Assembly (NCBI RefSeq): GCF_048773025.1
Contig: NC_133551.1
Location: forward strand, 35,976,501-36,040,500
From: Camelus bactrianus
Taxonomy: Eukaryota; Chordata; Mammalia; Artiodactyla; Camelidae
DNA length: 64,000 bases
Direction: 5' to 3'
Below the pieces are notes generated by a model that was given only the letters and a program-made list of their open reading frames with translations, was not told the DNA's origin and ran no database searches. Below are positions 11,721-23,889 of the stretch, piece after piece (within the stretch, counting starts at the first letter, position 1; each line of letters begins with the position of its first letter). A program made the position numbers and the translations under genes.

Positions 11721-13124
11721 AAATTAAATTAAGGAGAATACTGCATACCTTTTCCAAACCCTGCTCCTCAGCCTGAAGGCAGGAGAGAGGCCCAAGGCCG
11801 GTTCACTTACTTTCTTGATCTGGTTGGCTTCTGTTCCTGTAAACACACCCTCACCTTGGGGTGAAAAAAAGCCACGGCTTGGAGGGCTCTTAGGCTCCTG
11901 TCCACTGATTCCCACTCCGAGGGGCAGAGCTGTTGTGAGGGTCACAAGTGGGGGCCTACAATTAGCTGGTGGTTGCAGCCTTTCTTCAGAGGCGGGGGCT
12001 ACTATTACACCAAATCTTCCCCTACCAGTTTTTCAATTATCTATGACTAATGAGCACTTTGGGAACAGTTTCAGACACACACATAATCCTCTTTCCTGAC
12101 GTCAGCAGCAGAAATTAATGACTGTGTGGATTGCTGGGAGACAGAAAATGCATTATAATGGTCAACAGAACTGTTATCCTCTCCAGGAAGGGGGAGGAGG
12201 GGGTGGGGTGTTGTATTAACTGGAAGGTTCAGTGTTCCTTTGTATTCCTGCAAACATGAGATGAAACCCAGGGGCAGAGCTGGCTCAAAGCCCATGGAAA
12301 TGTCAGAGAGGTCTGGGCGTGGGTGGTATGCGACCCTGGTTCCTCCGTGCTTGGCACCGGACCCCTGTCCCCAGTCATATTTGCCAAGGTCAACAAGCCA
12401 ACCGGATTGGCAGGGACAGTGCTAAGTGACATCCTGCCTTGCCTGCAGAGTGGGTCCCTGAGTCGTTTCAGACTGAAACCACTTTCAATCTGGTTTAGAG
12501 GTGGGGGAACAAAAACAAGAATGTGCAACTCTCAAACAATCGGCTGGAGTTATTTCAAAAGAATGTGAGTTTGTTGTTTCACACAGGCGTGCTAGGTGCT
12601 AGGGCAGTTTCCAAGATTGTTAAGGCCTGGTTGGATCCTGGTAGAGCTCCAAAGTGATGTGAACCACGAACCCTCCACCCAACAAAACATGCCACGGTTG
12701 TGTGCTTACAGATGACAGTAGACTGGATATAGATACTTATTTTTCAAAGAACTGACAGCAGGAGGGGCTTGACCCACACCTAGCAGCGGAACTTCCTCTG
12801 CTGAGATCTCAGGTCACCTGGGCAGGTTGGCTCAGGGAGTTTTCTAGACCTGGAACCAAAAACTGATACAAGACTGATAGAAAAACATTCCAGAAATTCC
12901 TGCACCTGAATGGGAGTTACTCATGCCCAGAACTATTCAGTCAGTCAGAGAAGGTAATGAAAAACTTAAACCTGACATGTTCTGCCACCTGCTGAAAGAT
13001 ATCTTCTGATACATTAAGTTGTTCACTTCCTGTCATTTTCCTTCTAAAAATCATCTTGTTTAATTAGGAATTAAATTCTGCTTTAAATGATTGATTAAAT
13101 AATTTTGTGATGATATCCTCATCA

Positions 13125-13255
13125 TTCATTATTCATGAAAGAAATGTTTACTGAGCACCTGCTAGGTGCCAGGCACTGTTGTAATGCTGAAAATGCATTA
13201 AGGAATAAGACAGATAAGGGTCTATGCCTTCATAAGGCTTACTTTCAGTAGACGC
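13125..13255 (-). repeat. L2 LINE 3' end
   Basis: 'aatgtttactgagcacctgctaggtgccaggcactgttg...tatgccttcataaggcttac' is the reverse complement of the L2 3' end. Confidence 0.8.
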
Positions 13256-13442
13256 TATTCCTGACCAATATTTCTGAATTATATCTTGTAACTATTATAA
13301 TCTTATAAGCTCTCCTGTGATTCGGGCTATATTTTATATATTTCTATATCCCTGGCCTTGTATTCTGACCTATAGTATATGTATTTAATCAATAAACACA
13401 CCATATATTTTAAATCAAATTTTGAATGACCCTTGGGCTAAG

Positions 13443-13600
13443 TTTTTTTTTTTTTTTTTCCCGTGTATCTATCTTTTTCCCTCTCTCCTGATAGACAAAG
13501 ACTAGCTCAAAGACGATTTTATCTCTGCATTCACTTCCCCTCCTCTCTGGCACCCAGCAGTGTCTAGAACGTAAGTTCTCAGTAATGTTCATTCAACTAA
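13443..13600 (+). repeat. Poly-T run followed by an L2-like 3' end
   Basis: A T run of about 17 bases is followed by 'ctctctggcacccagcagtgtctagaacgtaagttctcag', which resembles the plus-strand L2 3' end. Confidence 0.5.
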
Positions 13601-13663
13601 ATTTATAGATTTCTTTTAGAAAGAAAAGATCATAAAATACTAGTCAATCACAGACAAAAAGAT

Positions 13664-13685
13664 CACACACACACACACACACACA
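13664..13685 (+). repeat. (CA)n microsatellite
   Basis: Eleven perfect CA units. Confidence 0.97.
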
Positions 13686-14189
13686 TTTCTGAGTATCAGC
13701 AGCTGGGAGGGTAAAGAGTAGAGACTGGATTCAAGTTTAACTCTCGAATACTACGGAGACAAGGAATACGTTTCCTAAAATAATCCCACCAGTAATACAC
13801 TCTCATCTCTCTAATTCAGGCACAGTGTAATGTACTAAGACCTATGCATATGTTTAAAAAGTGGCTGACCAGCAGACCCTAGTCTCTCACTAGGTACAGT
13901 GACGCCATGGTGGCAAGACATTATGGATATCATCCTCGGTAAAACAGAGGCTCTCAAATTTTCCTTGCCTGGTCAAGCCTGATTCAAGAAGTGGATGGTG
14001 GTCAACTTGTATGTGAAAAGCCCCAGGTCTTACAGTTAAGTGAGTCTGAGGAAGGTAGGATGGACACTAGCCCAAGAGGTATGGACTTGTTCTAACAAGC
14101 AACTGGTAACTACTGTAGGTCAGTGAGCCAAGAAGTGGCACACACAATTTGTATTTTAGGAAGATAAATATTATCATAGCAATATTGCC

Positions 14190-14440
14190 TATTTATCAAA
14201 ACCTACAGACTCTCAGTCATTGTTCCTGGCATTTTTCAGTTGTTATCCACTTCAATGCTAGCAATGAACCTATGAGGCTAGTATTAGAATCAACATGTTA
14301 CAGCTGTAGAAATAAAAATAACCCAAAGGAGACCTAATTTGTTCAAAGTCACCTATCTGATGAGAGGCATGGTTGGGGTTTCAATCCAGGATTCTCAGAT
14401 TCCGAAGTCTGAGATCTTCCTACTACACTATATCGATTAG
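14190..14440 (-). repeat. MIR SINE
   Basis: 'gcaatgaacctatgaggctagtattag', 'aaagtcacctatctgatgag' and 'tttcaatccaggattctcag' match the MIR reverse complement. Confidence 0.75.
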
Positions 14441-15059
14441 AGGAGGTAGATACTAGAGCCAGGGAGAAGGATCTCAAATGTGTAGACTGTCATGAATATA
14501 AAAGGAAGGCAGCTTCATTTACAAGAGGTTCCCATGGTGGGTCATGTCCAGGAACGTGAAATCCGAGCCTGTTGAATCATCTAGCTCTTTCCTTTCCCCT
14601 CCGAGGCAGGTTCCACAAACAGAGACCCTGGACTTCCAATGGCCCTTAGAGACCATCAACTTTGGTGTATTCCTTCTGTAGTAGAGAAAACTGAACCCAG
14701 GGAGGGAGCTGGGTTCCCTGGGATCACTCAGCTGTGGTCGTGGAGTCTGGATTGAACCCCAGGACGGCCTTCCTCCAAACTCCCTGTTGTGACAGTCCCA
14801 TCCGGCCCCTTCCCCCAACTGGAGCAGGAAGCACACCTAAGTCAAGGTCTAAGTCGCAGGGAGAACAGGGGAGCTGGCAAGAATCCAGTGGATTCCAGTG
14901 GTGTAGGCAGCCAATTCTGAACTATTCAGAGCATAAACTGCAGTCTTTTTAGCTTGAAATCATCCACTTTGACACCCACAGTGACCCAATTCTCTAGATA
15001 ATTGCAGATGCCCTATTTTGTCCTCACCTAGCCTAAGGCCACCTCCAAAGAGCCTTTCC

Positions 15060-15210
15060 TGGGTAGATCATAATTAATCACTCTTTCCTCTACAATCCCA
15101 CAGCATGTTTCTTGGAATTACATCATTCTGTTCTACAAAATGGCTTTTTCCCCTGTGCCTTTTTCTTCTATTTTAGATTCTAACCACCTTGAGGGCAGAG
15201 CTCTTTTGGA
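15060..15210 (+). repeat. L2 LINE 3'-end fragment
   Basis: 'tttcctgggtagatca...cccacagcatgtttcttgg...ctaaccaccttgagggcagagctc' follows the plus-strand L2 3' end. Confidence 0.6.
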
Positions 15211-15269
15211 AGATGTATTCATCGGAGGCAAGGGGGTTAGCAGATCACCCAGGAGTTCAGTTTAGGAGA

Positions 15270-15520
15270 GGTGGGCAGGCTTGGGTAAGGATCCTGGCTT
15301 TACCAATCACAGGGCTTGTGACCTGGACAAGTGATTCAATTTCCCTGCTGCAGTCTCATCACCTTTAAAAAAGCTATAATAACGCTATTTTTCTCCTGAA
15401 GCCATTGTGGGAATCAAGCAAGATGATACATATAAAGCACTTTAGGATGCTATCTGTCAAATGGCAAAGGCTTGATAAAGGTGAGATATCGCGGTTATTA
15501 TGACTCCGTCCTGCTGGTCT
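15270..15520 (+). repeat. MIR SINE
   Basis: 'gatcctggctttaccaatcac', 'gacctggacaagtgattcaa', 'gaagccattgtgggaatcaag' and 'ataaagcactttagg' follow the MIR consensus in order. Confidence 0.8.
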
Positions 15521-16763
15521 GTGGGATACCGCCTGGCATGCAGGGGTTACTCAGTTCATTCCGGCTGAGTTTCTAAAGCTTGAGAAGAGATCCCTGATGT
15601 TGAGGCACATGAAGATATATGCTTCTGGGGTTATGAGAGCAAATGGCAGAAACTGTGAAAGCTATTAAAATATTCACAGTGATGGAATTCAGTTTTCCAG
15701 CACAAAAAGTGTCTCCCCGTGGTCATGTCTCCATGGCATGTCTCCAGAGTAAAATGTTTTAAAAGTGCTGAAGGTATTCTCTTTGGAGTTATTTTAAGGA
15801 CCAAATGCTTGCTTCCAAAGGAAAAATTATGATTTTGTCAGCAAAACCCTTGACCGTTAAGATGACCAATGCTTTTAAGACCCAGGCGAACAGTTCTGCC
15901 CTGGAGAGGTCCCCCACTGCTTGGGGAAGGCAAATTCAGGAAATATATGAAAATATTTTAGCTGTTATTGTGCTTAAGATATTACCAGGCTTAAAGCAGT
16001 GGTCTCTACAGTTCTGTTTTCTCTTTTCACAATCCAGTGAAATATAAAAATCACATAAAGAAAACAGAGAACTGACAAAGGCATCTCAATTTTTTCATTG
16101 AGTCCCCTAGATTCACTAAAAATGAATCCTTGAATCAGGATCATTTGACAGAATGTTTTATCTTGGAAAAAACAAAAAGGAGATGATCTCAAAATAAAGG
16201 ATATTTTCTTAAATTCAATACATTTCCTTTTATGATTTTATTTTCTCATCCTATCACATACCAGTGAACACTTCATTAGGGGTCAGCATCACTCTCTAGT
16301 CTAGCCTGGACTACTGTTTGCAAACTGCTGGTTTACAAAATGATAACAGTCTTCTAACAATGAGAGAATCAAACAGCAAGCTCTCGCATGAAAAGGTCAG
16401 TTGGTGGGTCCGGTGTTAATCATACAATGTTAACATCTGGTGATTTGAAGACATCCGGGGCTTTTCTATCATGTAGCCCAAACAAGATTCAGGTAATTGA
16501 CCAAAATTTTCACTTCCCAACCAGATGTCTTACTTTCCTATAAATGAAGCCAATCTTGTACTTTCATGTGCAAATCAGCTCGACATAAATTCACCCCTGG
16601 AGGGCAGAATTAACTCGTATCTTCTTAACGAACACTAAATTACATATTTCTTCTTTTTTTCCCCAACTATTTTACCTTTGAAAAAGGTTTTCCACTCTTC
16701 TTTTGAAAAGGATAAACTTCACCTCAGGAGTGTTCTGCCTTATTAAATGTTGATTCCTCCTTA

Positions 16764-16793
16764 TGTTATTTATTTATTTACTTACTTACTTAT
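16764..16793 (+). repeat. (TTTA)n/(TTAC)n simple repeat
   Basis: TTATTTATTTATTTACTTACTTACTTATTA forms an imperfect 4-base repeat just before a MIR copy. Confidence 0.9.
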
Positions 16794-16797
16794 TACA

Positions 16798-16960
16798 GTG
16801 AGGCAGTGTGCTATAATGAATAGTGTGGTCTTAAGAGTCAGGATGAATTAGGTTCTAATTCTATATAAAACCCCACCCTCAAACTTTTCAGGGCCTTGGA
16901 AAAAGTTACTGAAAAGTCTCTGAATTCAGTCTTTGCATATATAAATCATAAAGTCATCTA
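16798..16960 (+). repeat. MIR SINE
   Basis: 'gtgtgctataatgaatagtgtggtcttaagagtcagg' is a MIR head, followed by a diverged body. Confidence 0.65.
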
Positions 16961-16979
16961 TAAGGGACACTGTGAAGAC

Positions 16980-17095
16980 TTGAGATCATTCATTCATTCC
17001 TACAATTTATGTTGGGCATTTATTCTGTCTGTTGCTGAGACACAACAGAGAACCACAGCACTGTCCTGGGGGCTCTGTCAGAGCACCAGTAGGTA
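16980..17095 (-). repeat. L2 LINE 3' end
   Basis: 'cattcattcctacaatttatgttgggcatttattctgt...gcactgtcctgggggctc' is a reverse-complement L2 3' end. Confidence 0.6.
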
Positions 17096-18779
17096 CACAG
17101 CATGGGGTGCTATCTGAATTCCACTTAATATGCTGGAAGGACAAAGAGACTGTCCAACAAGGGCAATGCCTTGATTCAGGATTTTTAATCAAAGTATGAG
17201 CAAGTCCAACTGAAGCAAATTTTTAAAGGGCGTATCAGCTTTGTAAAAGGAAGGATCTGTCCGAAACCCTTCATCTTCTACAGCTTTCAAGCACACACTG
17301 GAATTTGTTCTCATCATATTTGTTTAAAGAGTTCATGTGATTATCAATGACCCTCCACCTTCTATGCTGCTGTTGTCCTGACAACCAACCATTTACTAGA
17401 CAGAATATGGAAAGCAGATGACAATGTGTCCCTTCATTCAGGTTTAACAGCAAAACTCAACAATACAGAGACAACATTAAAAGATCAGGGTCTTTGTGTT
17501 TTGAGATCCTTCGAAGGGAAATAAATACAAAGATATGGACATACAAATATACATACAAAGAAAGAGAGAGTAATGTGTAGGGAACTCAACTGGGCAAGGA
17601 GAGGCTGCTATGAAGAACTTACCTACAGTTTAATAGCTGTTGTATTTCAATAGTCAGGCTACAAAGAAATATTGTGCATAAACGCAAAGGACTAAGTTTG
17701 CTGTTGTTTATCCTAAGATGTTAGACTGTTTTATCATCAAATTCCAGAAATACCTCAAATATATGAAGAAATGGAATGTGGCTGTGGTTTTTAAACTTTT
17801 TTCCAAGGACCAGAACTACCCCCTCCCCCGAACTGGATCTTTCACAAAACCGTAGTAGATAAATCTGATCTAGTTCAAGCAGAGAAGGAAATGACCAAAA
17901 GTGACAGATGCCCTAGCCCTGATACCTAAGAGATATCCAGATTTGGGGGCCTAAGGAACAGAGGTTCTAATTTAGCCCATAATCTGTGGTGAGAGACTGC
18001 CAGTATGGAGGCATTATAGAGGGGCAGGATGGTCATTTGGAGCTGTAAAACTGAATCTCTTAGGCTGTACTATAGTACGAAAGCTGAAGAGTAAAAGTGT
18101 CCACTACTTAACCACAAAGACAATGACCTCATTCTGAGTGAAGAGGGATGCTGGCACTGCAGGACACACAGGGAGGAGTGGAATTTGCCAGTGTGGCATT
18201 TAGCCAAATATCGGAATAAAATCCCTGAAGCCCTCAACCATGTTGCCATGGGAATGTAGCAGGAGATGGTTCCAAAACTGATGCTCTAACTTAACATCTT
18301 TTAAGTCTCCATCTAGGTCATCCAGTGTGTATGTGGGGGAGGGAGAAGGCTCCTGGAGATTTTAGGAAAAATGTTCAAGTGATAAGATGAAGCATCAAGC
18401 TTCATAAATAAAACAAAATCTAATTTCTCCATGTTAAAGTCTCATTCTTTGGACACAGGACCTGGGAGACTGAACAGACCTTGGGCAAAATGAAAAAGGA
18501 AGGCTGGCCCAAAGCCCAGAAGTGTCACCAGCCATCTCATCCTGTCACAATGGCCACAGGGACAGTTCCCAGAGGGAGCACTGAGAGCAGAGGGGGCCAG
18601 CCCTGATATCCAACAGAGCCTTCAGCCGGCAGGAGCCTTCACTGGGCAGGACTCGCCTTTTGGAGAGACTCTTGGGATTGTATGGCCTCTGGAACGTGAT
18701 CAAGGATGGACATCCATAGAGAGGGCAGTCCATGAGGCCAGTCCACCAGGTCTTGGCTTGTCTAACCAGTATCTAACTG

Positions 18780-19195
18780 CTTTTTAAACAAAAATCAAGA
18801 TCATAAAGCTATTGTATAGTGTGGTTTTTCTCTAGTTTACAAAGATAATACTTCATTACAGATAATTCAAACAAAACAGAAAGATAGAAGGAAAAAAAAT
18901 CTTCCCCTTAATGTTCCTTCTCCCAGAGATACCTTCCACAGAAACTAATGGAGAATACCCTTCTAAAATATTAAGATATCCATATATTTAATTTACTGTA
19001 AAAGGGATATTACAAGTATGCAATTTTATAGTCCACCTTTTTAACTCAGTGGTATGTCATAAACATCTTTATTCATCAATGAGTATATTCGTATTGAAAA
19101 CGTAACATAGTCTATAATGTGGATGTGGTATATATTGTTTAACCAATCCCTTAGTCTCAGATACTTTTAATTTCTGTTAAAATGAAAAGAAATCT
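18780..19195 (-). repeat. L1M-type LINE fragment
   Basis: 'acagataattcaaacaaaaca', 'cagagataccttccacagaa', 'ctcagtggtatgtcataaacatc' and 'gtttaaccaatcccttagtc' follow the antisense of the old L1M 3' region. Confidence 0.7.
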
Positions 19196-19477
19196 AAATT
19201 TAATAAAGAGAGACTCAGTAACGATTATTGTAAGGGGGTAAAAGGGCTTTTGCAGTAGGGGAGGGGGAAGTATTGAAATAAGGAGAATGTTGTAACCACA
19301 AGATTTTCAAGTGTCTCGAGAGTTACATATAAAGGGTCCTTCTTTATATGTAACTAAACATATAAAGAGAATAAACAAGGCCAGAAAGAACATAATTTGG
19401 GATGAAAGAGTGGTGGGATTGGACAGTAGATCAGAGAATGTTTTATTCTGAGGCCAGTCTATTTTGGCAGAGGTAAC

Positions 19478-19994
19478 TGTGATAGATAGTTTTATATGTC
19501 ACCCTGACTGGGCCACAGGTTGCCCAGATGTTTGATAAAACATTACTCTGGGTGTGTCTGTGAGTGTGTTTTTGGATGAGATTAATATTTAAATCAACAG
19601 ACTGGGTAAAGCAGATTGCCCTCCCTAATGTGGGTGGGCCTCATCCAATCAGTTGAAAGCTTGAATAGAACAAAAAGGCTGACACCTTGCTCTACCTGCC
19701 CCCAGCCCCCAGTCAGAGAGAATTCTTCCTGCTTGACAGCATTTGAAGGGTACATGGGCTTTTTTCCTGCCTTTGGACTTGAATTGAAATAGCTCTTCCT
19801 GGGTCTCAAGCCTGCCAGCCTTCAGCCTGGAACTACACCATCAGCTCTCCTGAGTCTCCACTTTGCCAACTCACCCTGAAGATCTTGTGACTCACCAGTC
19901 TCTACAATTGCATGAGCCAATTCATTATAATGTATACACACACACACACACACACCCTATCCATCTGTTTCTATGGAGAACCCTGACCAATACA
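19478..19994 (-). mobile_element. Solo LTR of an ERVL element, MLT2 type
   Basis: Read on the minus strand it begins TGTATTGGTCAGGGTTCTCC and ends ...CATCACA-like (TATCACA), with 'gggcctcatccaatcagttgaa', 'gtaaagcagattgccctcc' and the tail 'ctacaattgcatgagccaattc' all diagnostic for MLT2. About 517 bases, no internal retroviral sequence beside it, so a solo LTR from before the split of the main placental orders. A (CA)n tract (19932-19955) lies inside. The 5-base flanks no longer match clearly. Confidence 0.88.
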
Positions 19995-20659
19995 GGACTC
20001 TTAAGGATGGCTGTATGCTGGTTCAGGCTGAGGGTGGGCGAAAGTTCAGGGGCCTGAGGAAGGACAAAGTTTGGTTAACATGCATTTTATTCCAATTGAT
20101 CACTGGGGACAAGCAGTTCAGCTAATTGTTCACAAGGCAAAGAATGGGAATCTGGAGGTTATGCATCTGGTACTGTCAGAAGTAGCCAAAGGGGACATCC
20201 ATGAGTATTCTCTGAGTCATATGGGGAAGGACATTTCTCTGCAGTAGTGGAGTTCTCTGGAACATAAAGCTTGGGGACATTTATAAACCTTCACTATTTT
20301 CCAGGCACACAGGGCTCCGGTCAAATTCAACACTGTCATTTCTAACCATACTTATTATAAACAATACTGCTGAGAACATCTTTGAATGTATCTTCACCCA
20401 CAAGGCACAATGGCTTATTTGAGGAGTTCAGGAATGGCACCTTTGTTATCCCTCACTTAACAGTGGAAACCACAAATAGTAGGTGTCTAATATCCTCCAG
20501 GCCAGTAGCTCACATCCTCAAGGAACTTGAAAAACAAGGCCAAAGTATGAATCTTTCCTCCAGCCAGAAAAATCAAACCTGAAACACTTGAATCTGCTTC
20601 CATAGATGGATGCTGTTTCAGGCTCCTTGCGTGGACAGCGAGATAGGGTGGAAGGAGCC

Positions 20660-20870
20660 CAGGTGTTCACTTCAGGCACACTTGGGTCCAAATGCACTCC
20701 AACATTTACCAACTGTAAGAACTTGGGTTATGTGTTTAAATGTTCTCTTTCTTCCTTCCATAAGCTGGGAAGAATAGAACACAAAAGGAATACTGTGAAA
20801 AATGGAGATAATGAATCTCCAAGGACCTAGCACATGGCATGGCCCTTAACCGATTTACCATAAGTATTTT
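20660..20870 (+). repeat. MIR SINE
   Basis: 'gtgttcacttcaggcacactt...atttaccaactgtaagaacttgg...gcacatggcatggccctta' is a diverged plus-strand MIR. Confidence 0.65.
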
Positions 20871-20949
20871 ATTTTCCTCTTTTTCCCCCAAATAGAGGAA
20901 GTCATATAGGAGAAAATAATGGTACAAGGGAAGGGGGCCATGTTGTACT

Positions 20950-21185
20950 TAAGGACCAGCTGTGATGCATGGTACAGTGAACTTTATAGCTCTTATCTCA
21001 TTTAACCTCTAATTTCTTAGCCTGTGAGGGAGGGGAGGTCAACCCCATAAAGTAGATAAAGAAACCAAAACTTAGGATGGACTTGTAATGTGTCTGAGTC
21101 CCACTTCAAATAAACAGCAGGATTGGAGTTAGGATCTAGCTGCTCTGGTTATAAAGCCCATTTCCTTTCTGTCAGCCAATGAGTG
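20950..21185 (-). repeat. MIR SINE
   Basis: 'ttatctcatttaacctctaa', 'gataaagaaaccaaaactta' and 'aacagcaggattggagttagg' follow the MIR reverse complement. Confidence 0.7.
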
Positions 21186-21639
21186 AAACGCCCAGGTGTT
21201 GCTGCTAGTTCTACTCTTTCCTTCTGGGAAAATGCCAGTCTTCCAAATGTGCTTGCAAATTCCCTCAGGAAGGTTCTGCTCAGTAACCTCTATCTAACCT
21301 GCCTCTCCAAGGGAAAGCTTGGTATTGCTTTCTCTCCAATGTCAATGCCCGCCCCCCCACCCTGCCATGAACTAGCAGGCTCTCCAACTCCAGACTCTCC
21401 AGGATTCCACCATTTTTCCACCTCGCATACCCTCTTGGGAGCCTTGAAGGGGCAGGCAGAAGAGTCAGAGGAGAAACCAGCTAAGTCAGCCCTAAATCAT
21501 TTACAGAATGAATTCACACTATAGCTTGCTTCCATAGCTCAAGTCACCTCCTGAACTAAAGACTAAAAATAAGGCCTCTGTATTTTCACAATTCTTCCTC
21601 GAGGTAAGTGGAAAGGGAAGGGATGGAGACTGAAACTCC

Positions 21640-21785
21640 ATTTATTAAATGACTGTGAGGCAGCCACTAGCATCTCAATTTTTCAGCTGAGGACGTCGAA
21701 ATCCAGCACCTTCAGGAGAGGTGAAGCTGGGAATTGATACCAGCTGTCTGACTCCAAATCCTACATCTCTCCCTTCCTACTCCTT
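21640..21785 (-). repeat. MIR SINE
   Basis: 'cagctgaggacgtcgaaatc...ggtgaagctgggaattgata...gtctgactccaaatcc' is a diverged minus-strand MIR. Confidence 0.55.
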
Positions 21786-21827
21786 AATTAAAATGTTTGG
21801 TCAGAACCAAATAAAACCTCAAGGGCT

Positions 21828-21900
21828 GTAAGAAAAAAGAGGAGGGAATGGGAGAGGAAAAGAAAAGGGGAGGAGAGGGGAGGGAAAGGGAGGAAAAAGC
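21828..21900 (+). repeat. GA-rich low-complexity tract
   Basis: About 70 bases almost purely of G and A on the plus strand (AGAGGAGGGAATGGGAGAGG and onward), with a single T. Such tracts can adopt triplex structure but no function is shown. Confidence 0.92.
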
Positions 21901-21987
21901 ATTAGCATTTACTTTCCAGATGCTAACTCTCCTGTTCTTATCACTCTGATCTGTTCCCTCCTGTTTTACCTAGTGCATCAGACCAGT

Positions 21988-22139
21988 GTGATCAAAGTGG
22001 TTTCCCCAACAGCAGCTGAACAGCACCTGGGAACCTGTAAGGAATGCACATTCTCAGGCCCCACTTTAGACCTCCCGAAGCAGAACTCGGGGGTGGGGCC
22101 CAGCAATGGCCCTCCAAGTGATTTTGATGAAAACCACTG
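21988..22139 (+). mobile_element. MER20-type hAT DNA transposon fossil
   Basis: 'agcacctgggaacctgtaag', 'attctcaggccccac', 'ggggtggggcccagcaatgg' and 'gatgaaaaccactg' follow the MER20/MER3-like consensus. The exact subfamily is uncertain. Confidence 0.7.
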
Positions 22140-22164
22140 AATTATCACTGAGAAAGCTTTCAAA

Positions 22165-22405
22165 AACAGCAGTTTCTGGGCCCCATTTGACTTCTGTTCA
22201 ATGGTTATGAAGTGGGGCCCTAGGATCCTTAGTTTTATTTATTTGGGGCGGGAATTATGTTTATTTATTTATTTAAATGGAGGTACTGGGGCTTGAACCC
22301 AGGACCTGGTGCATGCTAAGCAAGCATTCTCATTAATTGAGCTATACCTTCCACCTCCTGGAAGCCTTATTTTTAAAAGATCCCTGGTGAGCTTGATGCA
22401 CAAGC
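22165..22405 (+). mobile_element. Second MER20-type element, split by a SINE
   Basis: The left part 'tctgggccccatttg...gtggggccctaggatccttag' and right part 'tttttaaaagatccctggtgagcttgatgcac' read as one continuous element if the SINE at 22238-22364 is removed. Confidence 0.7.
22238..22364 (-). repeat. tRNA-Ala-derived SINE (camelid vic-1 type), nested
   Basis: The right end 'gagctataccttccacctcc' is the reversed A-box head; 'ggaggtactggggcttgaac' the reversed B-box; 'gcatgctaagcaagcat' the anticodon arm; a TTTATTTATTTATT tail lies at the left. Near-matching flanks CCTTAGTTTT and CCTTATTTTT fit a target-site duplication inside the MER20-type host element. Confidence 0.9.
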
Positions 22406-22479
22406 AGATATAAGCACAGAATCCCCAGAAAATAAATGTTTACAATGAGTGCATTCAATGGCACCGGGTACTAGATGTG

Positions 22480-22670
22480 TGAACTTTACAACTGCACCCT
22501 CGGTTTAAATAATGGTCTCTCTTCTGATCAGCTGAGTGACCTTGGGCAAGTGACTCGCCAGCCCCTTCTCATTTGTAAAACTAATGACACATACTTAGGG
22601 TTGTGAAAATTAAATAATAATATAAAATGTTTGGCATACTGTCTGGTACCCAGTAGGGGACTACTTTTAT
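22480..22670 (+). repeat. MIR SINE
   Basis: 'gctgagtgaccttgggcaag', 'gtgaaaattaaataataata' and 'ggcatactgtctggtaccca' match MIR in plus orientation. Confidence 0.8.
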
Positions 22671-23339
22671 TAATCGTTAATTAACAATGAAGAAAACAGT
22701 CCATATAAAGAGCACCTATGTATCACATCCAACAGAAGGGGCTGGGCACACAGGAGGGAGACCCTGAGGTTTCTGTGAACCTTTCCATTTCCTTGTGTCC
22801 TGCTGTGAGGGAGACAACCTCTTGCAGGATATGTGGCATCCTCTAAGGATGCTGCCTTGCACCAATCAGATGTGAAATGGACCCGGAAGAATGTGGAAGG
22901 GGAAACTGGGCGGCAGTGGGCGAGTACTCAGAAACAAGGTGAAGACAGAAATAGCAGTGCTGACAGAACTGTAGGTACTAATAGGAAATCCCTGCTTCCA
23001 GGAAGGCGGAGCCATCTGACACCTGCGAGAAAGGAGCACAGCAAGGGGCTTCCGTCTGGCCCTCTGGAGACAGAGCTGCACAGCATGTGCAAGGCAGGGG
23101 AAGACAAAGGTGAAGAAAAGAGATTGGTGAAGGTCAGACCAGCAGACTGTGGCGACAGAGGACAGGGGCCTCCTGGACAACAGAAATCAGCAGTTCACAT
23201 TAAAATCCAGCTTAGGAAAACTGCATTCTACTCTGCCTCCATTTTGAAAAACTCTTTCCACCACGGAGCAAAACTAGCAGATGAATCCTTTTCCTGCTTG
23301 AAATCTGCACATCTATTTTCCTAGGATGATGAGTGGCTG

Positions 23340-23880
23340 TTTGGGTCTCCATGCCTGTACTCAAGCTGTTCCTTCTCTATTCAACATCCTTCCCTGCATC
23401 TTCACATGGCTAACCTCTATTTCCCCCACAGGAAGCAACTCCAGGGTCACCTCCTCCTGGAAGGCCCTGCTAGGTCCCCTCTCAGCATAGCCATCACTCC
23501 CAGTGCATAACTAAATTGTTGTCTTTTCTGAATTCAGTGTTTCCCAGAGAGTTTCACACTTGATGCATTCAAAAAACTGTTAGAAGATATTATTTAAAAG
23601 AAGCTCTTAGTGTAAATAAATTTGGGAAATGCCAAGCTGAACTAAGTTAGACAGATTTCTATACTAATCATAGAATATTTTTTTCCTAAAACTTATGTCT
23701 AGTTCTAGAGTGTACACTGTGGACTATACTGTCATATTGTACTGGAATTGTCTGCTCTTTCTTCCTTACCAGACTGTAATTTCCTTGCACACCAAAGTGT
23801 CTACTCATTATTCCATTTCTGGTGTTTACCTAAGCACCTGCCACGTGGTAGATACCTGGTGAAAGCCAACCACGTGTTCA
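23340..23880 (+). repeat. L2 LINE 3' fragments
   Basis: 23340-23560 ('ctgttccttctctattcaac...ctggaaggccctgctagg') and 23745-23880 ('ccagactgtaatttccttgc...cacctgccacgtggtagata') lie in the order of the L2 3' end, separated by unrelated sequence. Confidence 0.65.
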
Positions 23881-23889
23881 AAGCTGAGT

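Noticed and set aside
19932-19955. Separate (CA)n feature as a regulatory element
   Set aside because: A simple microsatellite grown in the MLT2 LTR; listed only within that entry.
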